Shown: positions 37,521-49,451, counted from the first letter of the stretch. The stretch is DNA of 64,000 bases from Steromphala cineraria (GCA_916613615.1 OU744725.1:61140575-61204574), one strand, 5' to 3'. The notes: generated by a model from the letters alone, not told the origin. A program made the numbers and translations.

Positions 37521-39540
37521 CGATAATATGCGACTAACAGAGACTGTATACGAGATGATCTTAAAGCCCAGCATCGCGGTATGGGATACAACCAGCTTAC
37601 TTTATAACCCTCATCTACTTCTCTTTCCAAATTTAATATTTTACCATCTTCCATGTTGCCAGGAAACAGTATTGCAAATATCATGCAAGTTCGACAACCT
37701 CAAAACCTATTTGTTCAACCGCTAAAAAATATTAAAGATCATGCTGTGAAGTTTTCTTTCACGAGTTTCTTTTATGAGGCTTTTGTTCAATATGATTTGG
37801 TTTGAATAGAAAACCGCACGATATAAGTACTTTTAATTATATTACTCATATCACGAGTTCGACATGTGACAATGGTTACATGAAATATGGTTGCAGAGAT
37901 AAGTTCAATGCATTAAAAGTCATCTTAATGCAAAAGATTGGAAAATATTACGAAAAAATACCAATATGGAGCAATTGGTAAGTAACTCAACATTATCTGT
38001 CTTGCTAAGAAACATTAAATGGGTTGTCACAGCTTTCCCAAATTTTTATTGTTGATAGATTATTGTATAAATTAACACGGTTGATGCACTAGATTTTTAA
38101 AACAAATAATGGGGATTCAATTACAACCCAAAACGCTTCTTAAATAACTATGATATGATATTCTCTATCTAAGTTCTCCAAATGCAAAATTAGACCAACC
38201 ACCTACTAAAGTCATATTAGTATAAACAACTGAAAACTTACTTGAATTTCAATAAAGTATTTTCCAAGACGGTCCTTTTTAAGTATGAATTTGTGAAAAT
38301 AGATGTTATTTAAATAATAAAATTGCAAACACAAACATAAATTGGTTTGCAAGAATAATCGGCGTCTGGTATAACAGTGCCGATCAATTAAAAAATTTGA
38401 CAAAATTTATCTTAAATGAGATTAACGGTTTCCACTTCTTCCGTAATTACTGTAGAAGGTATTTAAATGCTATAAATTATAGATTGACTACACAATCACC
38501 TCTATACTACGGTTACCTGCTAAATGCGGTCATAAAGTGGCCACGTGCACATCAAAGTCAATCAAAGTCAATTTTGCATACACAATCTGTCTTTCCTAAG
38601 ATAAGACAAATAAACGTTTAGATTTGAAAAGTTGAATTAGTGTCCAACATTTACAGAAGTTTTAGTATGCAAACTAAATCAGATTTTGGTAACTGATCAA
38701 TGAATTATGTTTTTTTTGGGGCGGAACCTGTTTATATGAATCATCAAATCATATCAGATTAAGTAAACATTCCGTCAACAAAGCTCAATGCCACAACTCA
38801 TGCACAAATTAAAAAAAAATCGTTATCTTTAAAATTATGCAGAAAATACCACAAAGTAGAAACGTGATTGAAACTCGGATAATTAAGTTTGATCGGAATA
38901 AATACTTAATAAAAGGGAAAACTGTGAAAATAGCAATTATCAAAACAATTTCTCTAGTGGTGCCATCATGTTATACTTTTATTTCTTGAATTTCTTACGA
39001 TTTAGAATTCTTTTTCCAAAACATTTAAAATGAAATTGTGTACTAAAATATGATTTTGCAAATTTTTTATCAAAATATCGTCAATTATTTGATTTTATAT
39101 TTGACAAGTATTACTGTACGTTTAACATTTGGTAAATTATCTAGTCATTATACGTAACGTTTGGAAAAAAACTTTGGACGAATGGACAACAAACTAAAAC
39201 ACATTAAACAATATCTTATCATTTCAATTTGAAAACAAAAAAAACATCAAAGAAGTATCATAGAATATTAATTTCATTTTGTTTTGACAGTTTCTTATGA
39301 AGAGGAGTTATGATTTGTCAGCATGTTGTATTTCAGTGGGACTTCTGTATCCACATGGGTATCGCTTGGCGTACAACAAACACCGCAAATATTTCAACGA
39401 AAGACAATACCCTTGTCGAAAAGTCAAGTTAGTTTATGAGACAGTAACATCCCAAATTCATATTCAGTGCTTTTTATTACCATTACAAGAAAAGGTCTTG
39501 CAAAATTGAGTTAGTTTTTCCTCTGCCAGTGACATTCCAA
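37520..39540. other. AT-rich stretch, nothing recognised
   Basis: Short frames only (38397-38621 plus, 39297-39509 plus), none recognised. Confidence 0.55.
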
Positions 39541-39550
39541 TAATGCCAAG

Positions 39551-39590
39551 TCTCGCGAGATTTCCGCGAGACAAGTACCGGAAGGTAAAT
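39551..39590. promoter_or_regulatory. Possible TATA-less promoter: TCTCGCGAGA plus ETS site
   Basis: TCTCGCGAGA (39551-39560) is the exact palindromic core-promoter motif known from many animal housekeeping promoters (also bound by Kaiso/ZBTB33). A second half, CCGCGAGAC, follows 4 bases later. ACCGGAAG at 39577 is a strong ETS site and runs into GGTAAAT, which could be a splice donor. No coding exon is identifiable nearby, so this may be the 5' end of a gene with distant exons or a noncoding RNA start. Confidence 0.4.
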
Positions 39591-39599
39591 GGCAATGGC

Positions 39600-41225
39600 T
39601 GCCTAGGGTCATGAAGAGGGGTCATATCAACACTAAAATGGCTTTAAAATTCGATTACAGCGTTTCAGTCTCCATCCGTCATTCGTGAATATGTATGAGC
39701 AAATCCTTCGTTCCCTTGAACACTCACTCGATGTGTCTTCATTTGAAAAATTTCTTGACATATTTTCCATCTTCTTATAAGCGTGGCCATTTCAAGTTTG
39801 CATACGGAATAACGCTCAGAGATGAGGGTGAAAAATGGGCGAATTGTCGCCACAATAATTGAATTCTAACTTTGAAGGGGTTGGAGGGTTTACGAGCCCT
39901 CTACTTGATTATTAGCCACAAGAGAGAGAATGATGCATGGTCTGTCGTTTCTTTAACCGAGGGAGGTATATGTAAGTAATTAAAGGCCACAACTCGGGCA
40001 AGCGTGTTTGGCTGATTCATAATGTGCTATTATAATTTGGATATTTGTCACAATTTCTCCCCTCGGCTCCTTTCGTTTGACAATTATTAAGAATGGCTAG
40101 TATCAGTATTTTCAACGGCTTCCGTGCATCTCGGATAACAAACTTCCCTTTCAGTGGTGGGTCCAGGAACTTTGAAATGAGAGGACACCTTTTGGACACG
40201 GAAGGAGGGTTTTTTAGGGGTATTTAAAATTTTAATATGGGGAGGGGATCGATCCCATTGAACTTCCTCGTTTTATGAAACTGACACTCACAATGCAGAA
40301 TTTCTGTTGAAATATATGTTCATACTCTCAATTGAATTAGATACTAAAAGAGACAGTGCTATTGTGGTATTTTTTGTGTCAACGAAGGGCGGAGAGATGC
40401 ATTCTATTCTTTGTGAAATTGTTAAATCTAGAATGACGAAAATGTTACCCACTATCATATTTGAATAAAATTGTATGATAATAACTTATCATATATAAGT
40501 ATAAACAGGGTACTCTTGAATTGTACGTTGGGTACGAGCTAACTTATGGTGTTTTTTCTGTGAATGTCTTTGGCATTATGAAAAGCGAGCTGTATGAATA
40601 TCGTTTTTCTATTTCATTGTATAAATCCTTCATCATTTGGGATGTGGAAATAACAAAATGCGTTAAGAATGTATCTTAAATAATATCATGTCAAATCTGT
40701 TAAACCATAGAAAGGAAATTTACTTTTATTTTCTAAATCAGCTGAAAGAGATGGATTTTGATAAAGGTTTCCTCGACTTTGCTAATAGCTTTAAAGATGT
40801 TCACATAATGACATAATGCACAACATAACAAAATGTTAACATTAATGGCTTTCAATAACACGTTCCCATTAAGAATAAAAGTTCAAATGGAATTCTTTTT
40901 ACAAACATATTCGCGAATAAAATCAGTAATGTTGACAACTGACCGAATGTTGCTACTAAACCATTGCTCTTTAATGTTGCTTACATACAAAAACGCATCG
41001 CTCTAATTTTTGTTTTTGATTTTTTAACGGCATTGTGTAATGTATTTAAATGAGAAATATAAATAATGATAAAACAATTGATGCGAGCAGTTGACACAAA
41101 ACATGATACTGCGACACACAGTGCTTTCATAATCAAATTAAGGTTTTTTTACGAATGGTAGACTAAGGTAATGATGGGCGTTGTCTGATAGATATCAACC
41201 GTGAGGGCATCTAGATATGAAAAGT
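39600..41225. other. No gene recognised; one repeat-family B fragment
   Basis: About 39600-40260 is moderately complex and may include conserved noncoding DNA. The rest is AT-rich. AAAAGAGACAGTGCTATTGT at 40347 begins a family B-like fragment that runs to about 40390. Confidence 0.5.
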
Positions 41226-41230
41226 ATTCT

Positions 41231-41577
41231 TAAAAGGGGCAGTCGCACGTTTTTTGGGGGAATATAAGGTGATGTCAGGAAAATGAAAATTAATGGTCCC
41301 AATTGAAAGACAACATATTTAAACTAAATGAAGCAGTGATAATTCAAACATATATTGTAAAGTTTAGCCATGCGATTTCTTTTTCTTACCCAAAATGAAT
41401 TAAAGGTGTTCACACAAAATGGCCGCCAGTGGATTTTATGTGAATCTTCATACTTTGTCCTCTGACTATAGATGATTGGCTAGTGTAATGAAAATAGTAC
41501 ATTTAACATTAACTTACAATTATCAGTGAAAATTTTAAAATACAAAATTATCAAAAAACGTGCTACTGCCCCTGTAA
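41231..41577 (+). mobile_element. MITE family A, copy 5
   Basis: It starts TTAAAAGGGGCAGTCGCACG (one extra A) and ends CGTGCTACTGCCCCTGTAA, so the right-hand TTAA has changed to GTAA. Internal blocks are well preserved, including AAAATGGCCGCCAGTGG. A short deletion removes the TTTGACACTATC segment near 41490. Confidence 0.95.
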
Positions 41578-41979
41578 AGCAAATAGAAGGGAAATCGGGT
41601 GTCTTGTCACAGATATTAGGTGGAAATAAGTTATAAAGGCTGTCTTCGCATGACGTGAAAAGTGCTAGCGGTTCCTTTTATGTAAACTTGATTATTTTCC
41701 TGAAGTTATTGTACAAACTGAATGGGGATGAAGCATTGCCAATTTAACCCCATTCAAAATAAGATTCAGAATTTTAACTTCATTTAAATATGTATGAACT
41801 TTTCAGATTAAATGGTCAATTAAAAACATTTTAATTCATTCAAAAATCTTCAACATTTGGTACAGCATTTTTCATGAAAACACTCAAAGAATAATTGAAG
41901 AGTAATGATTCTGTAATATTTTAAAGCTTCAGATAAAAGTATTTTTTAATAAGAAGACAGGGCATGACAATAAGTTTAT

Positions 41980-42480
41980 GGAGGCTTGTCGCAACATTAC
42001 AACAGGCTGTGATTAATGATGATACACCTCCCCAACTCCATAAATACACCGGACGAACGATTAAATTGTCATCGTTATCCGATACCGGTTCTTGCGACAA
42101 TTGAGTAAATTTTGAGAAATCGGCACTTGTCCCCGCGAATGATGGGGGAGCTATTAAGACCATATTTACATAACTGCGGTTCGTGGTCTTTATCGCCGAT
42201 TTGACACAAACCACGGGACCAGCGCATGCGTATAAGAAGTCGGGAGATTGCAATTTGCCAAACTAGACGTTGACCATATGTAGAATAATCTCATCTTGCA
42301 AACCTCTTCCCGCTTCCATCAAACACTGCAGAGAGACAAACGCTGTAAATTATTTCAACGAGGAGCTCAATCTATTCTCATTTTAATGCCCAGTCTTCTC
42401 CTTACCGTGAAATTGACACGGGATTGTTAATTTCAGATCAAGTGCTTGTTCGTTTAACTTTTAAAAGCATTTGAAAAGTT
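41980..42480. promoter_or_regulatory. Candidate regulatory island with NRF1-like and Runx-like sites
   Basis: Complex GC-richer sequence. TGCGGTTCGTGG (42175) and AAACCACGGG (42209) resemble Runx sites in opposite orientations. GCGCATGCGT at 42222 is NRF1-like. A minus frame of 110 codons (41921-42253) crosses the island; it has no recognisable motif, and I lean to chance rather than a gene. Confidence 0.3.
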
Positions 42481-42489
42481 CAAAACGGT

Positions 42490-43335
42490 GACAGATATTG
42501 AAAAGTGAAGAGTTTATGGACATAAGGGAACACAAGGAACATGCGTCTTGAAATTCGTTTTTTGAAACTGAGTTGACTTAGTACGGCATTTTACAATGGT
42601 TTTAATATTAATGTCATTTGATACAATTCTTGTTTATGGTATTCCAAATAAATGTCTTATTTACAACTACAAAAATAATATACTGTTAAACGAATTGGTG
42701 CCAATAATTATTCCTTTTTTCTTGAAATATTAAACCATCTGGATTATGATGTATATATTACACTACCTGTAAAATGAAAATGCACCAATACTTACTGTGC
42801 AGGTAAGGCATTATCCATTGAAGTATTTAAGTATGTAAAAGTTAAATTCTCTTCATATCATAAGCTGAGTTCAGTACTAAATAGGGATGTAACAAAATTC
42901 ATGTGAATCTAATCGATACTTTTTTAAATAAACTAAAACATTCTATTCATATGATATTTCGATCAAAATGACAACTGTTTTCTTTGATTCAACAGATATT
43001 TATCAAGATCAAGATCAATAACACTAACACTTACCGGATGTGATGAACTCAAAGAAAGTTCCACGTTCCAAATGTGGAACATTTACTAATAAACTGATCA
43101 TCTCTTTTTAATTAAAAGTTATTAAAAATAATTTACGTTATACCATTAAGACGTGGGGTTATGGGGATATATCAGTCTCTGGCTTGGTGTTATGTGACGT
43201 CTTGATGTGTAACATACATTGTTAATTTGAAGAGGTATAATCTGCTTTTTTTATGCTTTTTGTGGCTGGGAATAAATAATTTGATATCAGTATTTCCCGT
43301 GGACCAATCAGATATCGAGATTCTTACATGAGGTA
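42490..43335. other. AT-rich stretch, nothing recognised
   Basis: No supported feature. Confidence 0.55.
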
Positions 43336-43342
43336 GGATAAC

Positions 43343-43678
43343 GTAGCACGTTATTTGGGGGAATATAAGGTGATGCAAGGAAATGGAGATACATGGTTCC
43401 CATTGAAAGACAATGTATTTAAACTAAATGAAGCAGTAATAAATCAAATATGTAATTTAAAGTTCAGTCATGCGATTCCTGTTTCTTACACAAAGGTGTT
43501 CACGCAAAAATGACCGCCAATGGACTTTATGGTCTTTGACTATGGGTGATTGGTTTGTGCAATGAGACCTTTGACACTATCAAAATAATACATCTAGCAT
43601 CGACGTACTAGTATCAGTGAACAATTGAAAATACTAAGTTTTCAAAAGCCGTGCTACTACCCCTTTAAGAAACTGAAT
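43343..43678 (+). mobile_element. MITE family A, copy 6 (left tip lost)
   Basis: It begins within the left terminus at GTAGCACGTTATTTGGGGG; the TTAAAGGGGCA tip is missing. It ends CGTGCTACTACCCCTTTAA. The internal core has changed to AAAATGACCGCCAATGG. A deletion shortens the region before CTTTGACTATGGGTG. Confidence 0.9.
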
Positions 43679-43964
43679 CTTCAGGATGAAAAGTAACAAA
43701 ACGAGATCGTTTCAGACAGTGACGGCATAATTCGAATTATTTGTGCGCAAATTCTTTAACTTAGCTTAGACACACATTATACTTTTGCGTTATTTCTCTA
43801 TTGATTCGACACTCACAATATTCACAAGATTTTCAAATAATGTGCAGGGTCGAACTATGTTTTCTATATTCGAGCATTTCAGTCCATTTTTTTGTTGTCA
43901 AATGTGATATGTGATAACTGACAAGTGACTATAAGTTTTATCCCTACAGTGGTAAGACAAGGTA

Positions 43965-44316
43965 TTAAAGGGGCAGACGCACGTTTTTTGAAAATTTTAT
44001 ATTTTACATTTTTCACTGATAATTGTACGTTAATGTTAAATGTATTATTTTGATAGTGTCAAAAATCTCAATACACAAACCAATTATCCATAATCAGAGA
44101 ACAAATTATAAAGAATCCCATAAAGTCCATTGGCAGCCATTTTTGTGTGAACATTTTGTGTAAGAAAAAGATATCGTATGGCTAATCGTTATATCATAAA
44201 TGTTTTTATATACTGCTTCAATTAGTTAAATACATCGTCTTTCAATTGGAACATTTAGTTCTATTTTCCCGACATCACCTTATATTCCCCTTAAAAACGT
44301 GCTACTGTCCCTTTAA
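43965..44316 (-). mobile_element. MITE family A, copy 7 (inverted)
   Basis: Opposite orientation to copy 6, with 286 bp between them. The plus strand starts TTAAAGGGGCAGACGCACG and shows the reverse-complement order of blocks: CACTGATAATTGTACG, CCATTGGCAGCCATTTTTG, then GACATCACCTTATATTCCCC, ending GTGCTACTGTCCCTTTAA. TTAA is present at both ends. Confidence 0.95.
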
Positions 44317-45211
44317 GGCTCGTTAACACTTTTCTTAGTGTTAAATTATATTCACATTTCCCATATGATATTAGCTTATGCGAAATATATTATCATATGG
44401 GTCATTCTATTTTATTTCGCAGATTAAGGTATCCCGTGTGAATCGAATACTTCTTTCAGCCAATTTGTGTGAACAGTCCAAAATCATTTGGGTTCGGGAA
44501 ATGGATTACCGTAGGTTAAAACATTTTCGTTCGTTTCATAAAAAAAACTGGTAAAAAACGAACGAACGTTTAAAAACGATTGTCCTGCAATTGGTTACCT
44601 GTTTTTCTTCTTCGGAAAATTCCAATATTTCATAAAACTTGTATGTAAAAGTGTCATTAGCATTGTAAATAATTTTTTGTTTCTTTTATCGTATTACGTA
44701 CATAATAATTCTAAACGATAAGGAAACAAAATAACTTCCCTGATGATTGTCTCACCATTATTAGAAAATTTGTGGTGTGAATACGGCCCTTGTAAACTTT
44801 TAACCACATATTGAACCTCTTGATTGTGAATGTCTTTTCTAAATGCCAATCCATGCTTTAAACGCGCTAAAATAGTCCATTGGAATAGTAAAAAGAATAT
44901 CTGAATATGCATATCGGATTTTTCTCGTGACTACATATATACTACGGACAAGTACCACATAACCCTGTGATTCATTTGAACATATAATTGAAGATAAACT
45001 CCTCAAAATTAATCTCGGATCTACTTAACTACATACAAACAAGGCCTCGTTTATTTTTGTCTACACATTACATTCATCAATACCTCAAACTGAGGTTATT
45101 GAAGGATCGCACTTCAAACATGCAAAAACTTCGATGGTGTGTTCAATTTCACGAAATTCGTGTCATCATTTGAGACCAAATTGATTAGTTTAAAAGGCCA
45201 CTTGATGATAA

Positions 45212-45480
45212 GTGTTTTACTACAGTGTCCCAATCATCACAGACAGGTTGTGGCGTTCTGAGGGGGTCGAGCGAAACGTGGGGGTATCGCTTTCCCCTCC
45301 TAATGGACTCAATCTTCAAAATTTGTTTACTTCGCAAACACCGGAACAAAGCAAGCCATTCAGTGCGGCTGCGCAGAAGGACAGTGCTCCTTTTACAAGA
45401 TGGCGGCTGGGGTCTGGAAGGTCACCGGAGCCGTTCTGAGCTTTGTGTTCTGTACACATGCTTGTAGTAGAGGCGTCGAA
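45212..45480 (+). CDS. Possible promoter and first exon of a secreted or membrane protein
   Basis: A CpG-rich block stands out from the AT-rich background. ACAAGATGGCGGCTGG at 45396 is a close match to the YY1 initiator motif, which in animal genes often sits at the transcription start or over the start codon. The ATG at 45400 has A at -3 and G at +4, a good Kozak context. Its frame reads MAAGVWKVTGAVLSFVF, then CTHACSRG, and is open to a TGA at 45520. The short basic start and hydrophobic core look like a signal peptide. I see no strong splice donor (GTAGTAG at 45465 is weak), and I recognise no downstream exon. The overlapping frames at 45212-45467 are other phases of the same block. It may also be a CpG island without this ORF. 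Confidence 0.4.
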
Positions 45481-45655
45481 CAGCGTTTGTTAACCAATTT
45501 AGCTTTCATATCAATTTCTTGAAAAATATTTAGTAATTACTCAAACATAATAGAGATTAAGACTGATAGGATAGCTAGAGTAGGTTTATAATTACAACAT
45601 TGGGTTCCTATGCATTCTCTCACCCATGTTGATTTGGGTTTGTATTATAAACCGC

Positions 45656-46084
45656 CAGGCAAAAGAAAGTACACACCACAGATTGTTTAAATTTACTAGT
45701 TATTTAAGAGACACTTAATGCAGTAAGTAATGTCGGTTTAACAATGACACATATTTACAGTAGTTTGAATAAAAATGATTGGTTTCTGGTTTATGTTTTG
45801 TAAAAAATATCTTTTTTTTTGCAGGAAGAATTTACACTATCATGACCCCTTCCATGTTAAAAATGTTGTCAATATGTAAAAAATAGGCGCGTTTATTGAT
45901 TCTCACGTAGAATATGTCTTTCTTATTGATGAACATTTTTGTCAGATCAAAATTAATTTTGAAATAATATATTTACATTAAGTGTAATTATGAAAAAAAG
46001 GCCCACTTAAAGATACTTTTTGCACGGGTTTGAACATCTAACATATGTTGATATTTAACTGAAGTGTGTACTTTCTTTTGCCTG
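45656..46084. mobile_element. Short element with 21-bp terminal inverted repeats
   Basis: The left end CAGGCAAAAGAAAGTACACA and the right end TGTGTACTTTCTTTTGCCTG are exact reverse complements over 21 bp. The interior is AT-rich and has no frame. The AAAGAAAGTACAC-type terminus is reminiscent of Tc1/mariner-type elements, but I cannot find a clear target duplication, so the superfamily is open. Confidence 0.7.
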
Positions 46085-46483
46085 TTAGATTATTTAATGT
46101 GCCTAACTATTAACAGTAATAAACAATTCTGCTTGAATGTTTTGGGCAATATAGGTTGTGTTTAAGCATGGATGTTTGGAGCTAGATATCTCTGTATCTA
46201 ACGAATAAACAGGTTTCTAAAATAAATAAAACATGGATGTACATTGTTCAGTGTTTACTATCCATACAGTTCCAAATATTAATCCATATCAATTTAATAA
46301 CGCAATGTAGGTTACTGATAGTAAAAAGTAAGAAAGTTATTAGTTGAGTGGCGAAATATCCCATTATTATAAATAATAATAATTAAACAAATACAAATAT
46401 ATATATTACACCGTCTTCTTGAGCTATCCGGGGCAAAGTGTATGTGCTGATCGTCGAACAATTTCTGGATATTACCATGTCCT

Positions 46484-46824
46484 CATTCTCTCCCCACAGA
46501 CACAGGTCAAGTCATGAAATGTTGATACAGCCTCTGTTCTAATACGCCAAAATCCGTGAGTTCCGGCAGTACCCCCTGGCGGGAAAAAAATGCACCACAA
46601 TCCATTTGAATTTCTTTATCAAATGAAAACGCTTCTCGTATGGAAAGGGTGGTTCATATCACAATGCTTTTGCCATTATTCGGTAGCCAAACTGCTGATT
46701 TAAGATCAGTGTCGCTGATTGCCTCCAATCAGGCATCTCCCATTTCTATCCCACAAAGTCGGCGTAATAGAACGGAGGCTTATCAACATTTCATGACTTG
46801 ATCTGCCTATGTGGGGAGAGAATG
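46484..46824. mobile_element. MITE with about 60-bp inverted arms, hAT-like
   Basis: The left arm starts CATTCTCTCCCCACAGACAC and the right arm, reverse complemented, starts CATTCTCTCCCCACATAGGC. Both continue through GTCAAGTCATGAAATGTTGAT and CCTCYGTTCTAWTACGCC, giving arms of about 62-65 bp with few mismatches. CATGTCC flanks both sides (46476-46482 and 46825-46831), followed by T or C, which is consistent with a 7-8 bp target duplication. The interior of about 210 bp has no frame. Good arm identity suggests fairly recent insertion. Confidence 0.8.
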
Positions 46825-47979
46825 CATGTCCCTTTATGTTTTAGGGGTCTCTTTTCGCCAATGTTTGATATTTGTTTAAATAAAATAAGGTCAGAGACAC
46901 TCTGAAGATCGTCTCTGGTATGATAAAAACATTTTTTATAATGGAAATACGAAATTAAACGACAATTAAGTATTTTCCATTATATTTCTGATAGCATAAC
47001 GTATTTGACAGCTTAATTTGGTTACTATAATATTGCACTGTGTTGAAAATGAAAATTACATATGATTTCTCTACACATAGAGTAAAGCTAATCATTTATC
47101 CAAGTAACCTATGTTCTTTGCTTATTCATTATGAGTGGGAAACAAATCATGATTGGTTTCACTGAATGAGTACAATCAGCAACAATGATTTCTATTTCTA
47201 TATCCTTAACGGAGGTGTCTTTCACAGTCAGTGCACAATGTAAAAATTGATTCGATTAGATGGATGTAAGTAAGGAAATGCGCAAAGCAATGGTGTTGTA
47301 GCAGAAGTCACGTGGATAGAAATGCGTTGAGTAACTGATGTAGTGAGAGAAAGAGAATCTCACCCTAGTGACTTCTTGTATGAAATAAACCAACTGTTTA
47401 CTTTTATCAACTGTTGGTATTTTTGTTATCAGAAGACACACGGGTGAGATTCTATATATCATCCATAATCATTTTATATTTATGAAAAACGACATTTTTG
47501 AACGCTGTGGGATCCTTGGATTGCAAATGCAGTGATGTCATACATTGTGACGTAGTCAGGTTTATAACTTCATAGCACAGTGATGTCATTGATTAATGGT
47601 AAAAGAATGGGGATGTCGTGTACTAGGCATTCTTCAAAATCTACTCACAGAACGATATATCATAAACCACAGTTTTGGATTGCAATATGATTACATATAC
47701 GCATCACACAACATAGAATATTGGGTGCAACAGATCACAATCCTGAAAAGACCCAATATGAAGTATCACGAAGGAAGAATCCCCTCTCGTAATACAGAAA
47801 TCAAAAACAAGTCAATCTACCGAAGATTTTTATTCACATTAATCAAACGGAGTACGGAAAAAAGCCTTAGCTGATCTGATACCACATCACTTACTCATTA
47901 GGTAAAACAACTTCCTATTAACGAATAAGAATGGATCAGTATCAAGTGTAGACAATACGTAAAGAAATTTATGGAAAAA

Positions 47980-48420
47980 TTGGTCGGTTGATTGAAGTCC
48001 TTTTTAGTGATGAATCCCGTATCTGTCTACAGTTTGTAGATGGCAGGAGCCGAGTTTGACCATGAAGAGGAGAACTTCCCCAGTCTGATAACGTCATGAG
48101 AGGGTGGAGGCGTAATGGCTTGTGGAGGAATCCACTGGGAAGGCAAAACCTCTCTGCTTGTTTAAACCAGACCCTTACAGCTCAGCGATATTGCGATCAG
48201 ATGATGACGCCTCAGGCAACGTCCTGGGTACTTTTTTTAAAAAGGACTATGAACGTACACAATCACCTCGACACACTCAAAATCTGTTGCACAATAGCAA
48301 CATTTACGTATTGGAATGTTCAGCCAGGTAACCAGACCTTGCCCTTATAGAACATGTCTGGGATATCCTGGGGACACATAATCCTTTATCAGTGTCTGCA
48401 GCTCATCAGAGATGTGAGAA
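47980..48420 (+). pseudogene. Decayed Tc1/mariner-type transposase (C-terminal part)
   Basis: Several hallmark blocks of the Tc1 DDE transposase appear in order on the plus strand but in different frames. LFSDESR (codons at about 48003-48023) contains the second catalytic Asp context. DGRSRV follows, then a stop. GWRRNGLW-like residues correspond to the GGSVMVWG region, AQRYCDQ to the LTAQRYRDEIL region, and ALIEHVWDILG (about 48325-48360) to NPIEHVWDILG, which carries the catalytic Glu. Stops and frame changes break the reading, and most of the usual DNA-binding N-terminus is not recognisable upstream. The usual length is about 340 residues; roughly half is visible. It is an inactive remnant. 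Confidence 0.85.
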
Positions 48421-48424
48421 AACA

Positions 48425-49090
48425 TTCCTTGGTGGGGAACATGCTCAGGGTCCGTACAATAGATACTGATCTCCTCTTTTTTTAATTGACCCACCCTAAC
48501 CATACTGTAATGTCGACGCAACATTTTCTTTTAATTTAGTTATCCAAAATGGTCAAAGTAAGTTAGAGGTGATGTTGTCATCATGGTCTTAAATTATTAA
48601 TAATTATTGGATGTTTCAATTATCATATGTGAATGTCCTTGTCTCTTGTGACAACATTCAACTATATTAAGTATTCAACGTTGTAATTGATTAACATGTT
48701 AAGGTTCAATGCCGTCATACAACTTAGTTGTTATGATCAGAACGCACGCTGCTCAATTTTATCATAAAACGTTTCCACTGCATGTACTTGGGAAAATAAG
48801 AATCACAACGACTACCGGCCAGGGGTTCTCTACTACATAATGAGAATTAAAGCACTGTGAGTAGAAACTTGGGAGGTGTTCTATGATATTTACATGATAT
48901 TTACATGTAATTGACATTGATAGATCCAACGTGTGTGATCTCTGGTGATATTACCGGGATAACCAGAGGACATATGCGGAATTAACAGTGTCAAGGGTCC
49001 AGCTAATCAAATTAAAAGTTGATACTGAACATACGGGGTACCAAACAGTCCATACCCGAGGTCCTTACCTTGCAATATGAATAGCATTGG
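48425..49090. other. Flank of the transposase remnant, no gene
   Basis: The first 90 bases (GTGTCTGCAGCTCATCAGAG onward) may be the decayed C-terminus of the transposase. The remainder is AT-rich with no recognised feature. Confidence 0.5.
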
Positions 49091-49092
49091 AT

Positions 49093-49451
49093 TTAAAGGG
49101 GCAGTATCACGTTTTAGGGGGAATATAAGGTGATGTCAGGACATTGAAATTGATAGTTCCAATTGAAAGACTGTATTTAAAGTAAATGGAGCAGTAATAA
49201 TTCAAATTCAAATATAAAATGTAAAGTTTAGCCATGCGAGTTTTCTTACACAAAATGAATTAAAGGTGTTCACACAAAATGGCCGCCAATGGACTTTACG
49301 TGAATCTTCATACTTTGTCCTCTATGGATGATTGGCTTGGGTAATGAAATTTTTGGACACTTTCAAAATAATAATTAAGCATTTACGTTTTTTTTATCAG
49401 TGAAGAAATTAGAATATGAAGTTATCAAAAAACGTTCTACTGCCCCTTTAA
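49093..49451 (+). mobile_element. MITE family A, copy 8
   Basis: It starts TTAAAGGGGCAGTATCACG and ends AAACGTTCTACTGCCCCTTTAA in plus orientation. Internal blocks are present, including AAAATGGCCGCCAATGG at about 49276. Short deletions lie after GCCATGCGA and before TATGGATGATTGG. TTAA is present at both ends. Confidence 0.95.

Noticed and set aside
41921..42253. 110-codon minus frame as a gene
   Set aside because: No recognisable domain, no clear splice sites, and it spans a motif-dense island better read as noncoding.
47596..47874. 92-codon plus frame as the N-terminus of the Tc1 transposase
   Set aside because: No helix-turn-helix or Tc1 N-terminal motif can be recognised, so its link to the remnant downstream is unproven.
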